NCBI GenBank assembly: GCA_016286445.1
Contig: JAEESS010000017.1
Coordinates: 1-39,873 of the forward strand
Length of the DNA: 39,873 nt
DNA from: Bacillota bacterium
GTDB lineage: Bacteria; Bacillota; Clostridia; Christensenellales; CAG-138
Direction: 5' to 3'
Of this stretch, positions 33,791 to 39,873 are shown piece by piece. A model generated the notes under the pieces. The model ran no database searches and had not been told where the DNA came from. It worked only from the letters and a program-made list of their open reading frames with translations. Made by a program: the position numbers and the translations under genes. Position 1 is the stretch's first letter, and each line of letters starts with the position of its first letter.

Positions 33791-35726
33791 TGTCGATAAA
33801 CCGGACCGAAGCGATTCGATCGGTCTCCTTTCTCACCGTGACCCTGCACTTTGCCGAATACCGTCCGTCCACCGTTGTGACCGTGACCGTTGCCGTTCCG
33901 GTCTTCAATCCGTGCAGCAAGCTGCCGCCGCAGCACTCCACCACATCCGGATTGGAAGAAACCGCTTCGATATACTGGCAGGATGCATTCTCCGGCAAAA
34001 CTGCGCCGATCAGATCCTCATAACTATCGACATGCAGCACCATGGTTTCCTGTAAGCTGATGCCGGTGGCCCACACGGAAGTAAACGGCGTACCGGGATA
34101 TTCCCTGCCGTCGTATACGAGTCCGCTTTCCGGGATGTGATCTGTATTCACAGCGCTGCGGACCGATTCTTCCACCTGTTCGCGGGTCAGAATCAAGCAC
34201 TCCGGCAGATCGGAATCCACATAGTAACCAAGCTCATAAAACTGGAACCCTTTCCATTTCCCGTCGCTGCTGTCGTAGCGGTAATACACGTCCTGCGTAT
34301 GTGTTTCACCGTCTCTGTCCGTAAACGTAACATCGTGCAGCACAAGTCCTGCTTCCGGATGATCCTCGAACGATTCGCCGGGAACGACCTGTTCGTTTCT
34401 GTTCACATATCTTCCGTCGACCCACGCATCCGATGCGTAAATGATGTATTTGCCGCACGGAACCGCATATGCGTACAATGCACCGGGAATGCTCCACTCG
34501 GTGGCGATCCGGATCCATGTGCCGCCTGTTTCCTCAATCGTACGGTGGAAAGTCTCGCCCTCGATCAGATCTTTATACTCTGTCATATACGCGTTCACGA
34601 TCTCTGCATAATGCGCGTGCCGATCTGCATACGCTTGAACCGAAGGACGGATGCCGAGATCGTCGCTGCCGCCGCGAAACGTGAAATCCTTATTCACGCG
34701 GGAGACGTACAGATCGTCATAACCGCCCTTGCCTGCGCCTCCGTACATATGCGTTTCTCCGTTAAAGGTAACGTCGATCATCCAGTGCGCAGCAGAATTC
34801 TGCTTGATCTCCGCAGTCGGCTCCAGCTTTTTTGCGACCGATTCGATCAATCCCGGGAACGTCAGCGAATGAAGAATAAACGGATAAGATTCCTTCAGCA
34901 GCCAGCCCCGTATCTGCGGATACATCTCATAATGCTCGTTCAAACTGAGCTCCGGATACGGCGACGAGGCAAGACACGGATAATTCGCTTCCACCTGAGC
35001 GGAATCGTCGCAGAGGCTGCGCGGATAGACCGCGATCTGATACAGTGCATCCTGTACGGCATTTAGGTTCGTGAAAAACGCGGCGGACGGGTCGGTGTAT
35101 GTATCGATCAAATAGTCGACAACATTGAGCATCTTCGGGCAGCTGATTTCAACATTCGTCTTGCGGAACACATCGTCCAGCAGCGTATCGCCCTTCTGCG
35201 TCCGTTCCAAAAGGACAAGCTTGCCGCCGTCGGAAAAACAATTTCTTGCCATAAAAATATATCCGCCCGAAACGCGCAGCGTATCCTCATTCTCATACGC
35301 GACGTCGCGGTATTTCGTCGGGGAAACGTAATAGGTTCCCGGATCGCATTCCACGCATGAGCAAACGTTATTCTGCTCCCATAATCCGATCTCGCCATGA
35401 TCGTCCGGTCCAAAGTAAATGCTTTTCTGATCTACAAGGCGAAAGCTTCGCGGATCGGGGTTGTTCGTTTTGACATACAGATAATACGGGAACGGTGCAA
35501 GCAGCGGAACGACCTCGTAGGAATACTGTGTGACCGATTCCTTGACAGCCGATCTCGCCCGTTCGTCCGTGCTGTGTTCGACAAACGTATCCGGCTCCTC
35601 CATCCGCACATCGAACGCCGCAGGCTGTTTCTCCGGCGACTCAGTTTCCTCCGCCGTTGCGGATGGGATGAGCGCCAGTGCCATAAGGATACAGAGCACC
35701 CATGCGATCCGTTTTTTCATCTTCAT
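32961..35726 (-). CDS. Large secreted protein with Big2-like and Fn3-like C-terminal domains, N-terminus unknown
   Basis: The 921-residue protein has a Sec signal (about 1-25, PSATAEE) after AAAGGAG and ATG at 35726. Residues about 30-560 match nothing I recognise. They contain Cys-rich spots (NNVCSCVECDPG; ARNCFSDGG) and AAHWMIDVTFNGETHMYGG, which could be part of a transglutaminase-like or other hydrolase fold, but this is weak. A Big2-like Ig domain lies near 570-640 (AVSSNPDVVECCGGSLLHGLKTGTATVTV). The last 280 residues are the same Ig-like plus two Fn3-like module as in the neighbouring surface protein. No cell-wall sorting motif is seen, so it is probably released or held by the shared module. 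Confidence 0.83.
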   Translation of the reverse strand: MKMKKRIAWVLCILMALALIPSATAEETESPEKQPAAFDVRMEEPDTFVEHSTDERARSAVKESVTQYSYEVVPLLAPFPYYLYVKTNNPDPRSFRLVDQKSIYFGPDDHGEIGLWEQNNVCSCVECDPGTYYVSPTKYRDVAYENEDTLRVSGGYIFMARNCFSDGGKLVLLERTQKGDTLLDDVFRKTNVEISCPKMLNVVDYLIDTYTDPSAAFFTNLNAVQDALYQIAVYPRSLCDDSAQVEANYPCLASSPYPELSLNEHYEMYPQIRGWLLKESYPFILHSLTFPGLIESVAKKLEPTAEIKQNSAAHWMIDVTFNGETHMYGGAGKGGYDDLYVSRVNKDFTFRGGSDDLGIRPSVQAYADRHAHYAEIVNAYMTEYKDLIEGETFHRTIEETGGTWIRIATEWSIPGALYAYAVPCGKYIIYASDAWVDGRYVNRNEQVVPGESFEDHPEAGLVLHDVTFTDRDGETHTQDVYYRYDSSDGKWKGFQFYELGYYVDSDLPECLILTREQVEESVRSAVNTDHIPESGLVYDGREYPGTPFTSVWATGISLQETMVLHVDSYEDLIGAVLPENASCQYIEAVSSNPDVVECCGGSLLHGLKTGTATVTVTTVDGRYSAKCRVTVRKETDRIASVRFIDSDVYYKGKTPYMLYDEWSFLGFWPQVELTDKEGNIISSSDYTISYRNNYEPGTAYVDIKMKQDGSKVSKMFKILLAPTKSTAVQSVRDGVKVTWEAVLGAKGYVIYRRAWNRQSAGWTTFERWNNTTATSWVDTNVYAGTRYQYGVKAYFAERKNADGTTIGGAMDNYNLGLVGPLKTTVRITTRTLKGLTAGRTAFIASWDTSKLFTGYQIKYSTDANFKNDVKSVWVNNWKTGQTTVNSLRSGKTYYVCVRSYHIYEGIRYFGEWSNVLSAAIK

Positions 35727-35805
35727 CGTTCGTTCTCCTTTCAGATCCTTTTGCTCTTTTCACACAATAGGATGGCAAAGTTGTCCGATTGGTTTTATAA
35801 AATTC

Positions 35806-35837
35806 AAAAAAATATTGGCGGCTTTTTACGCCGCCAA
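35806..35837 (-). terminator. Terminator of the six-helix membrane protein gene
   Basis: On the minus strand TTGGCGGC-GTAAAAA-GCCGCCAA is followed by TATTTTTTT. Confidence 0.88.
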
Positions 35838-35849
35838 ACAATCCGTGAT

Positions 35850-36425
35850 TCAGATCGCCCAGAGCGCAAGCGCAATCAGCGCGCCGCCGAGCACCATGAG
35901 TCCGAAGCTCAGATACCATTTTCCGCCGCGATTGAAGCCGTAGAAATCCTCCCAGCGCTTCTCCTCCGGCGAATAAACGACCTTCTTCATGTACAGCGCG
36001 CCGTAAACCGGCACCGGCGCCGCGCCGACGGCGATCGTCCACGCGGGCATGCGCGCGGTCTTTTCAAAGACGAGCAGCGAAACGATCGCAAGCAGCGGGC
36101 AGATCAGATGCATAAACAGATCCGCGCGCGATAAAAGTCCCTTCCAGTCGTGCGAGGTGGGACCGAGGAACAGCAGCACGGTCAGCATCGTGACTGTCAC
36201 CGCCGCCGTGCCCGTGTATTTCAGAAGCAGCGCCCAGAACGGCAGCGTGCCGCAGCAGAGCCAGCAGATGACGACAACGATCGACGCGATCGCGCAGAGC
36301 ACGTTGGACAGCACGGTAAAAAAGCGGAACAGCCGCGTCCAGGGATCGGTTTTTTTGACGCCCCAGACGATGCAGCCTATCACAAGCGCGGCGTTCAGAA
36401 GGTTCATAATCAGCGACGGGATCAT
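35850..36425 (-). CDS. Pr6Pr-like six-helix integral membrane protein
   Basis: The 191-residue protein has six hydrophobic helices, opening MIPSLIMNLLNAALVIGC and including FFTVLSNVLCAIAS (about 34-48), LTVLLFLGPTSHDW, ADLFMHLICPLLAIVSLLVFE, then PVYGALYMKKVVYSPEEKRWEDFYGF. The FTVLSN, HDW and DLFMHLICP features fit the Pr6Pr (FAR-17a/AIG1-like) membrane family, whose role in bacteria is unknown. It is a single-gene unit with its own promoter and terminator. Confidence 0.78.
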   Translation of the reverse strand: MIPSLIMNLLNAALVIGCIVWGVKKTDPWTRLFRFFTVLSNVLCAIASIVVVICWLCCGTLPFWALLLKYTGTAAVTVTMLTVLLFLGPTSHDWKGLLSRADLFMHLICPLLAIVSLLVFEKTARMPAWTIAVGAAPVPVYGALYMKKVVYSPEEKRWEDFYGFNRGGKWYLSFGLMVLGGALIALALWAI

Positions 36426-36455
36426 GGTTTTTCTCTCCGTTTCTCGTTTTTCTTT

Positions 36456-36484
36456 ATTGTACCACCCCTGCCCGCTCTCTGCAA
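36456..36484 (-). promoter_or_regulatory. Promoter of the six-helix membrane protein gene
   Basis: TTGCAG (36484-36479), 17-bp spacer AGAGCGGGCAGGGGTGG, TACAAT (36461-36456). The spacer closely resembles that of the pth promoter. Confidence 0.72.
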
Positions 36485-36485
36485 G

Positions 36486-36507
36486 AGAAAAGGACCGCCG
36501 GCGGTCC
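36486..36507 (-). terminator. Terminator of the downstream GPH symporter gene
   Basis: GGACCGCCGGCGGTCC is a perfect palindrome followed on the minus strand by TTTTC. It abuts the next gene's -35. Confidence 0.65.
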
Positions 36508-36535
36508 GGCAGTCCTTCTCAATTTCCGTTTTTTG

Positions 36536-38011
36536 TTATTCCTCGATATTCTGCTTGCGGTCCTTGACCTGCTCTGCGATCTCAAGCACCTTTTCGTCGG
36601 TCAGGATGAACTTTTTGCGGAACCAGAAGATCGCGACGATGAGCCCGATGATCGGGATGATCGTCATCGTCATGCGGAGCTCCATCTTCTGTCCGATGGT
36701 GACGTTCGCCGCAAAATCCTTTGCCAGCTCCGCTTCCTCGGTTGCGCCCTCCTGCAGGTTGGCGATCGCAAGGCAGATGGACGCCGCAAACGCCGCCACG
36801 CCGCTGGCGAGCTTTACGACGAAGGTCTGCATCGAGAAGATGACCGACTCGTCGCTCGTGCCGTTTTTCAGAAGCCCGTAATCGACGCTGTTCGCAAGGA
36901 AGATCGTTGTCAGAATGCTCAGAAGTCCGTTTGCCGCAAAGATGAAGAACCCCGGCACAAAGAGCACAAACACGTTGTTCAGATTGAAGATTGCAAGCCC
37001 GAGCAGCGATACATAGCCGAAGATCGCCATCCCGAGGCAGATATAAAAGATCTTCGTGTTGCTGAATTTCAAGAGCTTCCGGAGCAGCGGGTACAGCAGC
37101 ATCATCGAAAGGATCTGCACCGCGCCGCCGAAGGTGTTGAACAGCACATAATCGTCGTGCCACTTGACGCCCCCGACGTCATACTTGAAAAAATAGATGA
37201 CGAGGTTCGACGTGATATAGATCGCCGTGTTGATCAACACGATCGCGACGACCGCCGCCATCGCCTGATCGTTCCGCAAGAGCGCTTTGAACATCTGCTT
37301 CACCGAAACGGTTTTCATCTCGGCGGTGGATTTTTCCTTGACAAAGACGCAGGTCAGGACTGTGAAGACGATGAATACGATCGCAACGGCCAGGGCAAAC
37401 CATTTGAACCCGACAAGCTCGACGTCGCTTTCGCCCGCGCCGAACAGTCTGCCGAAAAAGGGTACCGCCTTCATCGTGAGGATCGTGACGATCGCGCTGC
37501 CGACGCCCGCGCACGAACGCGCCAGCGTGGTGAGATTCTCACGCTCCTTGCCGCCCTCGGTGAACGCCGGGATCATCGACCAGTACGGAATGTCCATCAT
37601 CGTATAGGTCACGCCCCAGAGGATGTAGAAGATCGCCGCGTACGCGATGACGCCGCCCGGCTGATCGATCGACGGCGGACATGCGAACATCAGGTACAGC
37701 ACGACCGCGTTCGTCAGCGTACCGATCAAAAGCCACGGACGGAACTTGCCCCAGCGCGTCTTGGTCTTGGCGACGATGACGCCCATCAGCGGATCGTTGA
37801 ACGCGTCGAAGATCCTTGCGACCAGCAGGATCACGCCCATCGCGACCGTGATCGCGGTGCGGCCCGCCGTATCGAAGCGGCTGCCGAGCACGTCCTGAAA
37901 ATAATACAGGACATAGCTTGCGGACAGCATATAGACCATGTCCTTGCCGACGGCGCCGAGCCCATAGGAGATCTTGCTCATCAGCGAAAGTTTCGGTTTG
38001 GTTTCCATCAT
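36536..38011 (-). CDS. GPH-family (MelB/YicJ-like) sugar:cation symporter
   Basis: The 491-residue, 12-helix major facilitator protein starts at the ATG pair at 38011/38008 after GGAAGGGGG; the open frame further upstream (MHENVLY...) overlaps the likely promoter. GPH hallmarks: KISYGLGAVGKDMVYMLSASYVLYYFQDVLG at the N-terminus, RIFDAFNDPLMGVIVAKTKTRWGKFRPWLLIG (family signature with the Asp and DPxxG), and GVTYTMMDIPYWSMIPAFT. It moves a glycoside, pentoside or hexuronide with a cation. The substrate is unknown. It has its own terminators on both sides, so it is likely transcribed alone. Confidence 0.92.
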   Translation of the reverse strand: MMETKPKLSLMSKISYGLGAVGKDMVYMLSASYVLYYFQDVLGSRFDTAGRTAITVAMGVILLVARIFDAFNDPLMGVIVAKTKTRWGKFRPWLLIGTLTNAVVLYLMFACPPSIDQPGGVIAYAAIFYILWGVTYTMMDIPYWSMIPAFTEGGKERENLTTLARSCAGVGSAIVTILTMKAVPFFGRLFGAGESDVELVGFKWFALAVAIVFIVFTVLTCVFVKEKSTAEMKTVSVKQMFKALLRNDQAMAAVVAIVLINTAIYITSNLVIYFFKYDVGGVKWHDDYVLFNTFGGAVQILSMMLLYPLLRKLLKFSNTKIFYICLGMAIFGYVSLLGLAIFNLNNVFVLFVPGFFIFAANGLLSILTTIFLANSVDYGLLKNGTSDESVIFSMQTFVVKLASGVAAFAASICLAIANLQEGATEEAELAKDFAANVTIGQKMELRMTMTIIPIIGLIVAIFWFRKKFILTDEKVLEIAEQVKDRKQNIEE

Positions 38012-38061
38012 TGTTCCCCCTTCCCGCACGATCCCTCCGCCCGGAAAGATCGTCCGGATAC

Positions 38062-38090
38062 AGTATAATACATTTTCATGCAAATGCGAA
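38062..38090 (-). promoter_or_regulatory. Probable promoter of the GPH symporter gene
   Basis: TTCGCA (38090-38085), 17-bp spacer, TATACT (38067-38062). Only a moderate -35. Confidence 0.45.
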
Positions 38091-38109
38091 GAAAAAGTTT
38101 TCCGAACGC

Positions 38110-38138
38110 AAAAAGTCCTCCGGATCGGAGGACTTTTT
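38110..38138 (-). terminator. Terminator after the GT-B-like gene
   Basis: AAAAAGTCCTCCG-GAT-CGGAGGACTTTTT is a perfect 13-bp dyad ending in a T run on either strand; it serves the minus-strand gene ending at 38151. Confidence 0.9.
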
Positions 38139-38150
38139 CGGTTTTGGCTG

Positions 38151-39590
38151 TTATTTTCCCGCGATCGCGAGCTTTACGACCTCGTAACCGCCGTTGTAGA
38201 CGCCGAAGTTTTTGAGCTCCACAATGCGTTTGTTGAGCTGACGGAGGATCGCCTTGTCGCCGATCAGTGTGTCGATCATGTCGCACAGCGCCGCAGGCGT
38301 TTCGCATTCAAAGGTCGAGTCGCCCATCTCGCGCGCGTAGATCGCGCCGTAGACCTCGTGCCCGCCGATGTGCCGCATCATGAGCTTCGGCACAGGATAG
38401 AACGCGAGCTCACTGGGCTTTGTGATCAGCACGTCCGCTTTGCGCATCAAAAGGTTCGTCGAATAGACCGCCTCGAAGATGTTCTTGTTGCAGAACACGG
38501 TGACGCCGCCCTTGCTCGGCGCATCGAGCGTTTCCGCCCAATCGCTGAGCCCTTTATAGTCGTCAAAGTACGTTTTTGCTTCCTTTTCGATCTCCGGCAT
38601 GTTCTTTTTGAACGCCTCCCACATGGTGAGATGGTCGCCGAAATTGACCCAAAGCTCCGCCTTGCCCGCCTTCACATACGGCATCAGGTGCTTTGCCATT
38701 GCGATGTACAGATTGCCGCCCGCGCCCGCGCCGCCGACCGTCATGAGGAAGCGGATCGGCGCGCCGGTGTCGAGACGCTCCACGCGCTTTGCGCAGTCGT
38801 GCTCGACGTTTTCGACGAGCTCGTGGTCGATGTAATGCCCGACCATCTTAAGATCCGCATCCGGCATCGGCTTCAGCGCCGTCTTTGCAAAGCCGTTCAG
38901 CTTCTTATAGCCGAGATACGCAAACGGCGTCTGCACCGCGTGGATCGAGCCCTCCGCCAGATGCAGACCCATCGGCCAGTTGTCCGGGATCGCGTTGACG
39001 ACGTGCGTGAGCCCCGCGTGTACCGCGCCCTGCGAGGGCCACACATGCGTGCCGATGTACGGAACGTCCTTCGGAAGATCCGCGTACAGCGGCTTGAGAA
39101 GCTCGGAGTTTTTCTGATCCGCGGCGTTGTAGGTGATCTTTTTGAAGCCTTCGCAGTTCATCGGATCCCACACGAGCTTGTTGAACAGCTTGGATTTCTG
39201 CGAGAGCTTGGAGCCCATCGAATAGAGATCGTTCTGACTGCGGATCATCTTGGACCCGGTCGCGTCGAACGACGCAAGGTCCATCCACACCGGCGTACGC
39301 CCGAGCGCCTGCGCGCAGGAAGCGATCGCCATCGCGATGCGGTAGTGTCCGAAGCCCATGCGGATGTTGCCGACGATGACGGCGTCCTTGGGAAGCTCCA
39401 GAGGCTTGTCGGCAAGCACGAGGTTTTGGATTTTGATCTCCTTGATCTCGTCGATCGGCTTGAGCCCCAGGTGGTATTCCTTCTTCGTGTCGTCGCCGAA
39501 TTTCTTGATGAATTTCGCCTTGCTCTTCTCCGCCTTTTTGACGGTTTTGGGATCGATCGGATTGCCGAAAATGACGCTTGTTCTGTCCAT
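38151..39590 (-). CDS. GT-B-fold glycosyltransferase-like protein
   Basis: The 479-residue protein has IVGNIRMGFGHYRIAMAIASCAQALG (about 72-97), like the GxGHxxxA loop of MurG/UgtP/MGDG-synthase enzymes. Later come APIRFLMTVGGAGAGGNLYIAMAKHL (about 280-305) and ADVLITKPSELAFYPVPKLMMRHIGGHEVYGA (about 390-420), which resemble the second Rossmann half and its donor-sugar site. It has no signal peptide; the N-terminal 60 residues are lysine-rich. No experimentally known homologue comes to mind, so the glycosyltransferase call is by motif. The gene follows a GPH transporter gene by 11 nt and precedes another, suggesting import and use of one sugar or glycolipid. Confidence 0.72.
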   Translation of the reverse strand: MDRTSVIFGNPIDPKTVKKAEKSKAKFIKKFGDDTKKEYHLGLKPIDEIKEIKIQNLVLADKPLELPKDAVIVGNIRMGFGHYRIAMAIASCAQALGRTPVWMDLASFDATGSKMIRSQNDLYSMGSKLSQKSKLFNKLVWDPMNCEGFKKITYNAADQKNSELLKPLYADLPKDVPYIGTHVWPSQGAVHAGLTHVVNAIPDNWPMGLHLAEGSIHAVQTPFAYLGYKKLNGFAKTALKPMPDADLKMVGHYIDHELVENVEHDCAKRVERLDTGAPIRFLMTVGGAGAGGNLYIAMAKHLMPYVKAGKAELWVNFGDHLTMWEAFKKNMPEIEKEAKTYFDDYKGLSDWAETLDAPSKGGVTVFCNKNIFEAVYSTNLLMRKADVLITKPSELAFYPVPKLMMRHIGGHEVYGAIYAREMGDSTFECETPAALCDMIDTLIGDKAILRQLNKRIVELKNFGVYNGGYEVVKLAIAGK

Positions 39591-39601
39591 ATCAGACCTC
39601 G

Positions 39602-39873
39602 TTATTCGGGAAGGTTTTCCTTCTTGTGCGCCTCTTCGATGACGCCCATGACCTTCTTCTCCTTATAGAGTGCAAGGATCACTGCGCCGAGTACGCAGAA
39701 CACGACCGCGACGATCGCGATGATGCGGAGACCGATCGGGGATGCCGTCAGGTCGTTGCTCTTGAGGTCCTGCGTCGTGCCGAGGATCGCCAGAGAGGTG
39801 AACACGAGCATTGCGAGCGCCTGGCCCCACTTCATAGCGAAGGTACGCGCTGCAAAGAACATGCCTTCGCGGT
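39602..39873 (-). CDS. GPH-family symporter, C-terminal part (5' end off the window)
   Basis: The last 89 residues are visible: REGMFFAARTFAMKWGQALAM, two helices (QALAMLVFTSLAIL and IGLRIIAIVAVVFCVLGAVILALY), then a charged tail EKKVMGVIEEAHKKENLPE. This matches the end of GPH transporters such as the one at 36536-38011 (SMQTFVVKLASG...). The N-terminal portion lies beyond the right edge. It is 11 nt upstream of the GT-B-like gene and probably co-transcribed with it. Confidence 0.82.
   Translation of the reverse strand, partial: REGMFFAARTFAMKWGQALAMLVFTSLAILGTTQDLKSNDLTASPIGLRIIAIVAVVFCVLGAVILALYKEKKVMGVIEEAHKKENLPE

Noticed and set aside
29136-35726. LPXTG-type sortase anchors on the two large surface proteins
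   Set aside because: Both end directly after the Fn3-like module with no LPXTG, hydrophobic helix or basic tail.
36533-39668. Long plus-strand open frames over the GPH symporter and GT-B-like genes
   Set aside because: The translations are Arg/Asp/His-rich with no motif; the minus-strand products have signature sequences and proper starts.

Overview
The window looks like a chromosomal segment of a GC-rich Gram-positive anaerobe of the Clostridia type. Evidence for this is the strong AGGAGG-type ribosome binding sites, the many lipoprotein signal peptides, the mrnC-rlmB-sigH gene order seen in Firmicutes, a PadR/DUF2812 pair, and a YdjI-type SPFH protein. I see no phage, transposon, CRISPR array, rRNA or tRNA.

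Region 1 (1-9701, all minus strand) is a corrinoid/cobalt locus. A sigma-70 promoter (TTGACA-17-TATAAT) leads into a cobalamin riboswitch and a terminator. Next come a secreted lipoprotein carrying two complete CbiK-type cobaltochelatase domains and two small lipoproteins. A BtuF-BtuC-BtuD importer follows, whose ATPase carries an extra C-terminal domain. The locus ends with CbiB, a threonine-phosphate decarboxylase and the start of CbiD, which runs off the left edge. Most of the distal genes overlap by ATGA, so they are probably translationally coupled. Together they would capture cobalt or corrinoids at the surface and import and complete cobamides when B12 is scarce.

Region 2 (9717-15912) holds a three-gene minus operon (MtnA/eIF2B-like isomerase, unknown protein, LOG-family phosphoribohydrolase). 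It also holds a divergent lipoprotein with four cystatin-like repeats, another lipoprotein, an SDR oxidoreductase, and an SPFH-family gene interrupted by an in-frame TGA.

Region 3 (15914-19248) holds a PadR regulator with two near-identical 19-bp operators over its own promoter and its DUF2812 partner. An M42 aminopeptidase / iron alcohol dehydrogenase operon follows.

Region 4 (19298-29122, plus strand) is housekeeping: pth-mfd, a PrsA-like parvulin lipoprotein, a zinc-ribbon membrane protein, a small membrane protein, a DUF11-type protein without a signal peptide, then mrnC-rlmB-sigH.

Region 5 (29136-35726, minus) encodes two large secreted proteins with unrelated N-termini but the same roughly 280-residue Fn3-like C-terminal module. 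One has a CHAP-like peptidase domain, an SH3-like domain and five InlB-type B-repeats.

Region 6 (35806-39873, minus) holds a six-helix membrane protein and two GPH-type sugar symporters (one cut by the right edge) flanking a GT-B-like enzyme.

Nine promoters match well and four more are weaker; all thirteen have 17-bp spacers. Several use TTGC rather than TTGA at -35, and several share a G-rich/AAA motif at a fixed place in the spacer.
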